Source of the DNA: Martensiomyces pterosporus | Lineage: Eukaryota > Kickxellomycota > Kickxellomycetes > Kickxellales > Kickxellaceae | Assembly (NCBI GenBank): GCA_025201845.1 | Contig: MU604028.1 | Span: 10,998-52,815 of the forward strand | Direction: 5' to 3' | Length of the DNA: 41,818 nt | In this document: positions 19,837 to 30,100 of the stretch, piece after piece | Numbering within the stretch: the first letter of the stretch is position 1 | Layout: each line of letters opens with the position of its first letter | Translations under genes and position numbers: made by a program | The notes under the pieces: generated by a model | What the model was told of the DNA's origin: nothing | What the model saw: only the letters and a program-made list of their open reading frames with translations | The model's database searches: none

Positions 19837-22800
19837 ATGGCGCCTAAACACTTTGCGCCAGTATGGCAGCACTACGAGCGACACGAGCCAACCGGGCGGT
19901 CCAAGCACCACAGGGCCATCTGCAAGTTCTGCGGCTACGAGCTGTCGGGACAGCCTGAGCGCATGAAGACGCACCTGCAGCGCTGCTCCAACTGCCCGCA
20001 GGCCATAAAGGACGAGTTTTCAGTAGACGAAGCAGGTGCGCAGCAGCATCCTTCGGGCACTGGAAACCACTCAAACGGGTTCAACACCCCCTATGGAGGC
20101 CAAAACAACTTTGCCGTGTCTACGTCGGGCACAGAGCTTGAGAGAGCTGAGGACAATACGCCCACGCCGGGCATGCCTGGCGGTATGATGATGACTGGCG
20201 GCGACCAGGTGTCTGGGTTGCCGCCGATGAAGCGGAGAAGGTCGATGGAGATCGGAAGTGGCGCTGAGGGCCTTGCGGGGCTCCCGTGGGCTCCTACCGC
20301 CAACGCCAGCGCTATTGTGCCAACGCGTAAGTACCGCCTGCTCCCTTGCCGTGCTTGTTTTATTTGCAGCCTTTGTGTGCTTGCCACGGGACGTTGACAG
20401 AGCTGCTGTGTGCACTCCCACGCACTACTACACGTATACGCATGCATGGTTGCTGTGCGGACGATGGATATTGATAATTATCGATACCCGCTGCATGCCC
20501 TGTGGCCGCTGCTAGCCTTTTCTCTATCGCGCACTTGATGATACCGCTGTCGCAGTCGCTGTCGCAGCCACTGTCGCTGGTGGCGACATGGCAGGGTGAT
20601 AAGCGGCGACCAAAAGCAGGAGTTCCGTTTTGTCTTGCGCCTTCATTATGCCATGCACGCCATATCTTGCATTTGATTGGTATTGCAAGCAGGAGGGCGA
20701 GCAGGAAGGCGAGCAGGAGGGCGAGCAGGAGCGGTCGAGGCTGTGTTTTTGCACCCGCCCCAAAGTGCCTGTTCTTAGCAAACGGAGCAACCAAATGCAC
20801 CCTTTCCCAGCACGCATGCATTCTGCACACGCATTTGGCAGTGCTTCTTTCTTATCGCCATCTCCCTGAGCCACTGCATGCCTTGTTTGTTTTCTACCTC
20901 GCACGGCCTTGATAACAAGATGGAGCTCGGTGATTGTAACACAGCCCGCACGGAGATTTTCCTTAGGACTTGCAGAGAAAAACAGTGATCTGCAGAAACT
21001 TGCATGTCATGCACTAATCGGGCGTGCCTCTAATCCTTGCTGCTTCCTCTTTCTCTCGGTGTGTACTTAGCGCCAGCTATCCCGCCGGCGTTTCAGCAGC
21101 CCTACGCACAGGTGGCGGCCGTAGCAGTGGCACCGTCGGTTACCAACAAGCCCATCCCCACTGCGGGTGGGTCCAGTCGGCACGAGTCGATGATGGGCGT
21201 GTATGAGAATGTTCGCGGGTACTACTCGCGGATATCGTCAATGAGCAAGATGCAGACATCCATCGGCCCAACCATTTCCCCACACCCGATCATCCGCGAA
21301 GCCATTGCAAATGTGCCCAAGCCCGTGCGCGACCGCTTCTTTGGATGCGGCATGCCCCTGCCCACAGGCATCGAGGGCCTCAGAGTCCTTGACCTTGGCT
21401 GCGGTGCGGGCCGCGACTGCTACGTGGCTGCCAAACTGGTCGGTCCCTCGGGCGAGGTCATTGGCGTGGATATGACTGACGAGCAGCTGCGTGTGGCCCA
21501 GGAGTTTATCCCAGAGTATGCGAGGACGCTGGGGTACCAGCCGCACCTGAAGTTCCTCAAGGGCTACATTGAGTTTCTGTCGCAGGAGCCAGCACTTTAT
21601 CCGGGGTCCATTGACCTGTGTATATCGAACAATGCGGTCAATCTGTCACCCAACAAGGAGCTGGTCCTGCAGAGCGTGTTTGATATACTGAAGGAAGGCG
21701 GCGAGTTCCAGTTTAGCGATATATACGCCGACAGGCGGCTGCCCAACCACGTTAGGTCGCATCCGGTGCTCATGGGCGAGTGCCTTGGCGGTGCTCTGTA
21801 TACCGAGGACTTTAAGCGGCTGTGTCAGCGCGTGGGCTTTGTGGATGCCAGACAGGTCAGCGCACCGGCGCCTGTGAGAATTGAGTCGCCCGAGCTGCGT
21901 GATCTGGTGGGTGCTACGCAGTTCTACAGCATCACCTTCAGGCTGTTCAAGTTTGCGCGACCGGCGGCAGTGCTGGAACCCACACGGGAGGACTATGGAC
22001 AGGTGGCGATCTACCGCGGCACTATTGAGGGCCAGAGGGCCAGAGTTAGGTTTGACAACCAGTGGGCGTTTGAGGCGCAGAGGCCGGTTCTGGTGGATGG
22101 AAACACGGCCATTATGCTGGGCGAGTCCTGGCTGAGGAGGCACTTTGAGGTCAGGGGCGATAGGTCCAGGCACTTTGGCAAGTTCACGGCCAGTCCGCCC
22201 GAAGTGCAGTACGAGCCCTGGGAGGTCGCCCACGAGGTTGAAGAATATGTCGGTGCAGGTGGCCAGGACGAGACACAGATCCGTAGGCGTGGAATTCTAC
22301 CATTGCCCACGCCGTTCTTCATCAATGGACTGCGTCAGCAGCAGCAGCAACAGCAGCAACAGCAACAGCAGCAGCCCTCGATGTATATGGCTGGCGATAT
22401 CAACTCGCAGCCGGGATCCAGAATGTCCTCGCCTGTGCACGACCAGCCATCGCCTAGCAGCAGGACTTTGCCGAGTATTGGGACCAGCCCGCAGATGAGC
22501 AACCAGTCGAACCACCGGAGCACACTGAGAGACCACTCGACGTCGTTTCCACGGCTAGCTTCGTTCTCAATCAGCCAGAGCAATGTGCGGTCAGAAGTAA
22601 CATCTGTCAGCGGTGGTGGTGCGAATAATGCGCGAGGCGGCAGCGGCTCCTCGGTTGGCGGTGTTCAGCAGGACGGCATGGTGTCAAAGCACGCTGCATC
22701 TAGCCCGCGGTTCATTCTCCCTGTGAGCCGTGTTTCGTCCACATTCAAGGTGGCTGGAGCAGGAGCAGCGGGTACAGTGCCTATGCCGATTGCGCCTCGG

Positions 22801-23169
22801 TTCGTGGCAGCTCCCCAGCCACCACCTGCCCCAGCTGCACCATCGTCTACTGTTTCGGCGCAACCGGCACCGACAGCGGCTGGTGAGCAGCAACCCACTG
22901 CTGTCCAGCAGCAGCAGCAGATCGCTACACCTCCTCCGCCTCACCAGCACCACGCTGGTGGGCTGAACCCAAAGCAGGCGATGAGCAGCAGCTCGTCTGC
23001 CATGGCGCGATCGCCGGTGGCAGCAGGGCTGAACCCAAAGCAGGCGATGAGCAGCAGCTCGTCTGCCATGGCGCGATCGCCGGTGGCAGCAATAATCATG
23101 GGCGCGCCGTCGCCTCGTCAGCATTCGCCTGTGTCGGCTGCTACTGCCGCTGCCGCACCCATCTCTTAG
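19837..23169 (+). CDS. BED zinc finger fused to an AS3MT-like methyltransferase, with long disordered tail
   Basis: Exons 19837-20326 and 21071-23169 (intron 744 bases, C then GTAAGT ... GTGTACTTAG, with CTAAT branch-like sites), 862 residues. Residues 5-55 form a BED-type finger: Trp10, Cys29-x2-Cys32, His46, Cys50. A disordered linker with KRRR follows. Residues about 193-430 match arsenite methyltransferases: RFFGCG with Cys256, SAM motif I LDLGCGAGRDC (270-280), GVDMT, FSDIYADRRLP, GECLGGALY. The AS3MT C-terminal domain follows, about 430-515. The arsenic-binding cysteines are missing: the position of human Cys156 is Asn351 (SNNAVNL), that of Cys206 is Val421 (VGFVDA), and no Cys lies where Cys32 should be. 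SAM binding thus looks intact while arsenite methylation looks lost. The tail has a polyQ run, Ser/Pro/Ala-rich sequence and a perfectly duplicated 22-residue unit. Nuclear DNA binding is inferred from the finger. The exons could in principle be two genes, but the linker reads through and no good ATG precedes exon 2. Confidence 0.78.
20689..20730 (+). repeat. 12-bp tandem repeat inside the long intron of the BED-methyltransferase gene
   Basis: Units GCAGGAGGGCGA, GCAGGAAGGCGA, GCAGGAGGGCGA and a partial GCAGGA. A CGCTGTCG-rich segment lies nearby at 20544-20580. This intron is about twice as long as the next longest in the window. Confidence 0.8.
22960..23091 (+). repeat. Perfect 66-bp tandem duplication in coding sequence
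   Basis: 22960-23025 and 23026-23091 are identical and in frame. Each encodes a 22-residue unit starting GLNPKQAMSSSSS and ending RSPVAA. With no synonymous differences it is recent or length-polymorphic. Confidence 0.92.
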
Positions 23170-24096
23170 ACTAGCGAACCACCCTCATCTCCATGTAATT
23201 TTCTTCTTGCTACCCATGTCCGTCTTTACTGTTTATTCACCCATCCCCTCCCTTCCCTTTTTCTTTTCTTCAAAATAGCATTCCATTATTGCGTCCAGCA
23301 TCCCTAGGCAGCTGTCGATTGCCGGATCGCTTTTGCTGGTGATGACGCCAGCAGCTCCAAATGCAAGCAAGCAGAGGATGCATGGAAGGCGTGCAGCAGG
23401 TGTTCTTGATGCAGCCCTGGCGGCGGCTTTTCTATGGTAGCATGCAGACCCCTGTTGCCTGGCGTTGTTTATTGCACTCGATAGCATTCTCTGGCTCCAC
23501 AGCAGGGCCCCACACACAACATACACAGGACACATCCTTGGAGGCGGGCAGTAGCGCCAGCCATGTGTGCGAGCGCGCAGGGGAATTTTTTGCCCACTGC
23601 CAGAAGGGTAGTAGAAAGAGAGGCCTGCCCTGAGCCTGGCGGCAGACCCTGCATTTTGCTCTCTCTCCTTCTACTGAGCCGCCGTTCTCTGTCCTGTAGC
23701 AAAATGCGCAGATGCACTGCCTACCCTCCTCCGTTTTATCAAACGCCCGCTGTCCATATCGTTCTGCTGCTCCTTAGTCACTTGGCCTGTAGCGCTCACC
23801 ATCCACCGTTTTATTCTCACAAGCCCTCTTTCCGCCCCCGCCCCTCCTTTCTTCTCTTCTCTGCTCTGTTGAACACCTAAAACACCCGAGCTGCCTATAT
23901 TATTATTACATTTATTTCCTCTGTACTATTTCTCGCCGGCTTTACTCTTGCTTGCACTCACATATAAACCAGCAGCTTTGCATTCGAGGTCCCCTCAAAG
24001 CAACGCCGCTTATTATTGCTTCTAGAATACTTTGCATTTCCTGCCACCTCTTCATTTCTCCTCGGCCTAACAGCACATATACTCGTTACTAAGTAA
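23170..24096. other. Intergenic region upstream of the LisH-CTLH-CRA gene
   Basis: 927 bases with no supportable gene. The first part is 3' flank of the methyltransferase gene. The last ~400 bases are CT-rich and look like promoter/leader of the next gene. Confidence 0.5.
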
Positions 24097-25990
24097 ATGG
24101 CAAAGTCTGACGAGCGAATTCTGGCAGCAAAGGGCGCCAGCACAGAGGCTTCTGTCGATGCCAGCAGCCTGCATCTGCTTGTATACTCGTACCTGCTCCA
24201 CAACAACTGTGGGCGGACAGCCAAGGCCTTTGCTCGCACATGCGGCCTGGCCACCTCTGGCAGACTGACCAACTCTTCCACACCCGAGTACCTCTCGTCG
24301 TTGTTCAACTCGGTTGACGATGAAGAAGAGGAAGAGGAAGAGGAAGAGGACGAAGAGGAGGATGTTGATATTGACGGAGCTGTGATGGCTGATGCCTCTT
24401 GTAAGGGTAAGCAGGGCGACGCCGCTATGGCTTCGGGAACCAAGAATGTGGGGAAAAGGGTGAGCAAGAGGCAGTCGGTCTCGGACATGGCTGTTGATTC
24501 GGAATCGTCAAGCGGCAGTTTTGCCAGCAGTGGGAGCAGCGCAACGAGGAGCAGTGCTGGGAGGAAGGACTCGGGTGTCGTGAGCCGCCAGTGCCATGGC
24601 GCTCTGCCGACAGCTGAGCAGGAGCGCCAGAGCGTGGAGACCGAGCGTGCGAATGAGCTTATTGACCACCACATCGAGTACCTGCATATACGGCAAAGTA
24701 AGTCCTTGTCTCTTTCTTTCCTGGCTGCTTGTATGCCTGGCTGCTTGTATGCCTGGCTGCCTGTATGCCTGGCTGCCTGTATGCCTGGCTGCCTGTGTGA
24801 CTCTTTGCTGTTGTAGCTGTCCTGAAGTAACCCCCGCTCTGATTGTGCGGATGGCGTGAGGGATTTCCGTAATGAACCTGGTCATATTATCGATGACAGT
24901 GCAAAATGTGTGATTGCGCCTTTGTCAGCAGGACAGCTGCCAAGTGGAGGGATTGGAGTCGTTGCTGCCATGGCGCCATCTTTTATTGTGCAAATCTGGA
25001 GTCTCCCCGTTTATTGCCCTTTCCTATTATTAATTAACGACGTGCTCTTGTACACGGCGTGTAGGCATTTGCTCCAGTATCGAGGCCGGAGAGCCCGAGG
25101 TTGCACTGGATCTGCTGTCGACGTACTTTAGGGCTGTCCTTATTCCGCCGCCATCGGAGCAGCTGCTTGTGAGCTCGCTTCCCCTGCGCAGAGAGTTCAA
25201 TGCCACGCTGCTGAGGTTCCGCCTTGACACACAGTACTACGTGGAGCTGGTTGCCAACCACCAGGAGCTGGATGCACTGAGGTTTGGGCAGAGAACGCTC
25301 TGGCGCTATCCTGACATATTCGACACGTGGCTAAACAACTCACTTGGGTTTGGAACACAGGCCGGCAGCATGCTCAATGCGTACCAGCAGCAGAATAGCG
25401 CCAGCAGCAGGGGTGCGGGCGGTGGAGCGTTTGGTCGTGCGGATGCTGGCGCTGCGCGTGCGAGCAGCACACGCGGTGGAGCTGTAGACAGCCGCAAGCA
25501 TGGCCCCTTGTCGGCAGCCACCTCCAACGGCGACAGGGACGCAGGGAGCAGACCCCGGCAACTGCAGCAGCAAGGCTGTCGTGCCAGCAAGGACCCACGT
25601 GAGTGTGGCGGTTTGTATGACGAAATTGTGCCCCGCGAGGAGCTCAAGCAGCAAAGGGCCGAGATTATGCAGCATATCACCAACGTCGCCGCCCTTGTCG
25701 CATACCCAGACCCTCACAAGAGCCCCCTGGCTGACCTCCTAAGCCAGGACAGGCGCAGAGAACTGGCGATTTCCGTCAACACGGCCATTCTGCAGAGCAT
25801 GCACTTTCCAAAGGAGCCCGCGCTGGTCACTCTGGTGCGCCAGCTGGCCACTACCAGTGCCTACCTTGTTGGGTACCGCTCATCTACGCGCAGCAGCGCG
25901 ATTAGTGGCGATGGCTCGGCGGATGGCAGGAAGCCCTGGGTCCTGGATACGTTTATGAACTCGGACACTGACACGGATTTGTATGCCTAG
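24097..25990 (+). CDS. LisH-CTLH-CRA protein (RanBPM / GID-CTLH complex type)
   Basis: Exons 24097-24697 and 25065-25990 (intron 367 bases, GTAAGT...TGTAG, splitting a Ser codon), 508 residues. LisH motif at about 24-55 (LHLLVYSYLLHNNCGRTAKAFAR). A Glu/Asp run follows at about 75-92, then a Ser-rich disordered insert. The CTLH region, from residue ~185, crosses the splice junction (LIDHHIEYLHIRQ joined to SICSSIEAGEPEVALDLL). The CRA domain comes in two blocks: QYYVELVANHQELDALRFGQ, and after another insert, YPDPHKSPLADLLSQDRRRELAISVNTAIL. This domain order is that of RanBPM/Gid1 and Gid8, scaffold subunits of the GID/CTLH ubiquitin ligase that degrades gluconeogenic enzymes. No SPRY domain precedes LisH, which argues for a Gid8-like or SPRY-less RanBPM paralogue. 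The junction restores the CTLH consensus, so the gene model is good. Confidence 0.82.
24721..24799 (+). repeat. 16-bp minisatellite in the intron of the LisH-CTLH-CRA gene
   Basis: Five tandem units of TGGCTGCTTGTATGCC / TGGCTGCCTGTATGCC, the last incomplete, starting 23 bases after the donor site. Confidence 0.9.
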
Positions 25991-26387
25991 CTTGAGCAGC
26001 TCCCGCTGTTCTGTTCTGTTTCACTTCTACCTTTAGCATGTCCTTTCTCCACTCACCTTCAACGGTACTTTAACATATACAGCATCCAACGCAGAGTACG
26101 TGAAGCTGGATCATGGAGCGACCAGGATTGGTAAGCGGCAGGCAATTAGAACTCTGCCGCAGGTCCGGATCCAGCCAAAGGCTGCGGTACGCGCGCGGCG
26201 TTCTGGTCTGGGTGCTCGAGGATCGAGTCCCCGGAGGAGCAACAGGAGTCACCTGCACGTGACTGCCGAGCAGATTTTGTGCCGCGATGATTACACCATT
26301 TCCGAATGATCGTACGAAATGATATTATCCGTTAAACATTAAGACTACAACGGTATATGAGCGCACGTCTTTTTTTGCGCCCCTCCT
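25991..26387. other. 3' intergenic region between convergent genes, with a possible orphan exon
   Basis: 397 bases. A GT...ACAG interval ends at 26082 and is followed by an open plus-strand frame to a stop at 26307-26309. It reads SNAEYVKLDHGATRIGKRQ at its start and AEQILCRDDYTISE at its end. It has no ATG, and no in-phase splice to the preceding gene was found. It could be an alternative last exon, a relic or chance. Confidence 0.3.
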
Positions 26388-27338
26388 TCATTCTGCCGCA
26401 GGCTGTGTTTCCATCCATGTGCGGATTCGTTGCTGCAGAGCGAGGTTGGGCTTCACGTCGTCGTAGTTTAGCGGCAGCCCGGTGAATGGGTCCGTTTTGT
26501 GGTTCTGCAGATGGCGGACAATGGTCGATCGGTCGCAGATGGCTTTGCTTGGGAGCACTACTGGGTCGCGCATAATGCTCTGCGTTATGACATCGACGAA
26601 CTCGGGCGGACAGCTGGCTGCAGAAGAGCTGGAGGCGGGCACTGGGTCCTCACCTGCCTTGCTGTCTTGGCGCAGCATCTTTTGGGCCGTGGACCAGATC
26701 TGTGCGCGTTGCTGTTGCGGCAGCCGGCGTGATGGCTGTGCCCAAATCTCCACGCCTCCAAGCCCCAGGATATGCGCTCCATGCATCGACGATATCCTTA
26801 GCTTGACTCGACGCACCGAATGCAGCACTCCAGGAGGCTTCTCAATCGGCATCCACGACCCAGCACGCATGGAACTGCAGATCGACCCTGGGCACCTCGA
26901 AGCAGCATTTTGGACTATCTGGGGGTTGAGCTCCTTGTTGCACATGGCTAAGGGCCGTGCATCCTCTGGGTCGGGCCAGATCATCCTCCCGGCCATCTCC
27001 CAGCGCTCCCATCCGCCTTCCACGTACACCGTGATGACCTTGGCTGTGTGCATGCGGACACGCGGATTGAGAGCTATTGCAGCCAGCGAGAGCTCGTAGG
27101 GGAAGGCGAGGATGAGCTCGACTGGCGGCTTGACGAACGATTCGGCCATGAATCCCCGGGACGCTGCGGCTAGCGAGTGCAAAAGGTGCTGGCTAGTGCT
27201 GTGGCGGTGCTCGGCTATGAGGTTTTCTATTTCAAAGTTGGTTGTGCTCGGGTAGTCGCAGGATATCTGGGTACCTAGCCGCGAGTCGGCATAGTCAAGC
27301 AGCTCTACATCGCTGGTACTCCCGTTTACCGACGCCAT
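26388..27338 (-). CDS. UBOX5: U-box E3 ubiquitin ligase, UBOX5/RNF37-like
   Basis: 316 residues from the ATG at 27338 (good context CCATGGCG). The frame extends upstream only to a GTG. The N-terminal half matches the RNF37/UBOX5 N-terminal domain: NFEIENLIAEHR, then GFMAESFVKPPVELILAFP near residues 62-81, and LGLGGVEIWAQPSR around 191-204. The C-terminal U-box spans about 244-312 (PPEFVDVITQSIMRDPVVLPSK, CDRSTIVRHL, DPFTGLPL). A U-box is a RING-like fold without zinc that recruits an E2 enzyme. Human UBOX5 works with UBE2-class enzymes in the nucleus and binds VCP. An intervening low-complexity Ser/Ala stretch joins the domains. Family assignment rests on both ends matching in order. It lies 221 bp downstream of HSP78 in the same orientation. 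Confidence 0.85.
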   Translation of the reverse strand: MASVNGSTSDVELLDYADSRLGTQISCDYPSTTNFEIENLIAEHRHSTSQHLLHSLAAASRGFMAESFVKPPVELILAFPYELSLAAIALNPRVRMHTAKVITVYVEGGWERWEMAGRMIWPDPEDARPLAMCNKELNPQIVQNAASRCPGSICSSMRAGSWMPIEKPPGVLHSVRRVKLRISSMHGAHILGLGGVEIWAQPSRRLPQQQRAQIWSTAQKMLRQDSKAGEDPVPASSSSAASCPPEFVDVITQSIMRDPVVLPSKAICDRSTIVRHLQNHKTDPFTGLPLNYDDVKPNLALQQRIRTWMETQPAAE

Positions 27339-27559
27339 GGAGGTCTGCTGGGGCAATAGCACACAAAGAAAGAACGCCAGATGCTAGAGCGGGACGTGCA
27401 TATGCCAAAAACTGGAAATGCCACAAAACCCAGAGCGTCTGGCTTCTTGTTCTATGGGAAAGGTAGCCAGTATAGTTTTTTTGTTCTGCAATCCAATAAA
27501 AGCGGTATAGAACCTTACTAACAGAAACCCTAGATGAAAAGAAGCAGCCCAGTCAATGC

Positions 27560-29699
27560 CTAGTCCTTTTTGGGAATGTCAAAGAACTCGGCGTCAACAG
27601 ATCCATCATCGCTCTCTCCTGGCTCATTGGCGCTGTCCGCGTTCGGCTCATGGTTTCTCACAATGGCCAGCTCACGGGCGCTGCCCTCGCCCTCCACATG
27701 CACCCTGACAGTCTCCGAGTTCCTCACACTGCCATCAATGAGGCACCGGGCCAGTGGGTTGAGCAGGCGCTTGTGAATGACCCTGTTCAGCGGGCGAGCA
27801 CCATACACTGGGTCGTAGCCGCGATCAGCGAGCCAGTCCTTTGCCTCGCCGCTAACCTCCATGGCGATTCTCCGGTCATCCAGATGCTTCTGGACCTCGC
27901 CCAGCCGCACATCCACAATCTCGCGAATGGCACGGCGCGAAAGGCGGTTGAACACAATCAGCTCGTCGATGCGGTTGGCAAACTCCGGGCTAAAGTGATG
28001 GGCAATCATGTTCTTGATTTGCAGCTGAATCGCAGGGCTCACCGTGTTGTCCTTAGCCCCCGGGTCAGCCGCCGGGTCAGAGGCAAGTAGGTCGGAGCCT
28101 AGGTTGCTCGTGCACACGATGATCGTCTGCCTAAAGTCGATTTTACGCCCCTGGGAGTCAGTCAAGTGGCCCTCATCAAGCACCTGCAGAAGGAGGTTGG
28201 CCACGTCCCTGTGCGCCTTTTCAATCTCATCAAAGAGGACGACAGAGTAGGGCTTGCGCCTGACAGCCTCTGTCAGCTCACCGCCGTTTTCCGACCCGAC
28301 GTAGCCTGGGGGAGCACCGATGAGGCGCGAGACCGAGAACCGCTCCATGTACTCGCTCATGTCAATCCGGACGATGGATGACTCGGTGTCAAAGAGGAAC
28401 TCCGCCAAAGCCTTGCAAAGCTCGGTCTTTCCCGTGCCGGTGCCGCCGGCAAAGATGAACGAGGCAATCGGGCGGTGGTCGCTCTGCAGCCCCGAGCGGC
28501 TCAGCCTCACAGCCTCAGCGACAGCCGAGATGGCCTCATCCTGGCCAACCACGCGCTTCTTCAGCGCATCCTCCATGTGCAGGAGCTTTGCCTTCTCACT
28601 CTGCTGCAGCGAGGTAACGGGGATTCCAGTGGCCCGCGAGACGGTTTGCGCAATCGAGTCTGAGGTGACACGGTCGCTGAGCAGGGTGTCGTGCTTGGCC
28701 TTCTCCTTGTTTGCTGCCAGCTCCTGCTGCAGCTTGGGAATGGTGCCGTACTGGAGCTCTGAGGCCCTGGTGAAGTTGCCCGCCCTCTGCGCCTGCTCGA
28801 GCTCATTCTGCACCACGTCCAGGCGCTTGCGGATGGCCTTGATGCGGTCGAGCTCGTTGCGCTCCTCGTCCCACTGCTCGGTGAGTCTCTTGCACTCTCC
28901 CTGCTTGGCCTTCAGATCCCTCTCCAAGCGGGCCCTGCGCTCCTTGCTAGCCTCGTCCTGCTCCTTCTTCAGGCTCTCAAGCTCGATCTGCAGGGTCATT
29001 ATTGCGCGGTCCAGCTGCTCGATGGGCTCAGGCTTGCTCTCTTGCTGCGTGCGCAGCATGCTACACGCCTCATCGACCAGATCAATTGCTGAATCGGGCA
29101 GATGTCTTGTGGTGATGTAGCGGTGCGCCAGAGTAGCTGCGCTGACTAGCGCAGTGTCGGCGATCTGCACGCCATGGAACACCTCATACTTTGGCTTGAG
29201 TCCGCGCAAAATCGAGATCGTATCGGCGACGCTCGGCTCATCGACTAGCACTGGCTGGAAACGCCTGGCGAGTGCAGCGTCCTTCTCGATGTACTTCCTG
29301 TACTCATCCAGCGTAGTCGCTCCCAGACAGTGCAGGGTGCCGCGTGCAAGGGCGGGCTTGAGCAGGTTGGCGCCATCCATGCCGCCCTCCGTCTTGCCCA
29401 GACCCAGCAGCATGTGCAGCTCGTCGATGAACACAATGACGTCCGGTGCGTCCTCAATGTCCTTGAGCACAGCCTTCAGCCTCTCCTCAAACTCGCCACG
29501 GAACTTGGTGCCAGCAATCAGAGCACCAAGGTCTAGGGCAATCAGACGCTTTTCCTTCATGCTCTCGGGAACCTCGCCCTTGACAATGCGCTGAGCGAGG
29601 CCCTCGGCGATTGCCGTCTTTCCTGCGCCAGCCACACCCGTGAGGACAGGCGAGTTCTTGGTCCGGCGGGAGAGGATCTGGATCGTGCGGCGGATGACG

Positions 29700-29733
<34 letters not shown>

Positions 29734-30100
29734 TTTGCGCCAGCTCGGTCATGTCGACTCCGTACTGCTTTAGGGCCTCGCCTGGCTCAGGTGCTGCAGG
29801 TTGCTGTGCCATGCGAAATCCCTGCGGGCCCATCGCATATCCGCGCTGCTGTTTCTGCTTTCTGAGGGTGATTGCCGAGTGCAAGGATGGGAGCTTGGTA
29901 TTCTGCCTCTGAATCCGTGCAAAGACGGACGGCGGGGTGCACGTCGTCGACAGCGGGCGGGTGCCACTGACCAGAGAGGCTGCCTGGGCTGCTGCTAGCG
30001 GTAAGCGGATATTTGTGCGCGAGGCGGCAGCAGCTACTGCTGCCCTAGGTGCTGCTGCGTGTGACAGCACGTGTGGCAGGGTTGCCGAGGCGCGGATCAT
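27560..30100 (-). CDS. HSP78: Mitochondrial ClpB-type disaggregase HSP78
   Basis: 846 residues, single exon, ATG at 30100. The N-terminus (about 1-85) is rich in Ala, Arg and Ser without acidic residues, a mitochondrial presequence. The ClpN domain is missing, as expected for HSP78 versus cytosolic HSP104. NBD1: Walker A GVAGAGKT (155-162), Walker B IVFIDE (222-227), pore loop KFRGEFE (199-205). A coiled-coil middle domain spans about 345-470 (the ClpB/HSP104 propeller). NBD2: Walker A GGTGTGKT (552-559), pore loop GYVG (599-602), Walker B VVLFDE (620-625). Both ATPase sites look intact. Minor deviations from the common GEPGVGKT and GPTGVGKT are tolerated positions. It should extract and refold aggregated matrix proteins with mitochondrial Hsp70. 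The C-terminus is acidic. It is head to head with the USP7 gene, and a TATA box lies upstream, which fits stress induction. Confidence 0.95.

Noticed and set aside
26130..26240. GGATCGAGTCC resembling a tRNA B box at about 26219-26229
   Set aside because: No A box or cloverleaf upstream; the segment sits in an open frame.
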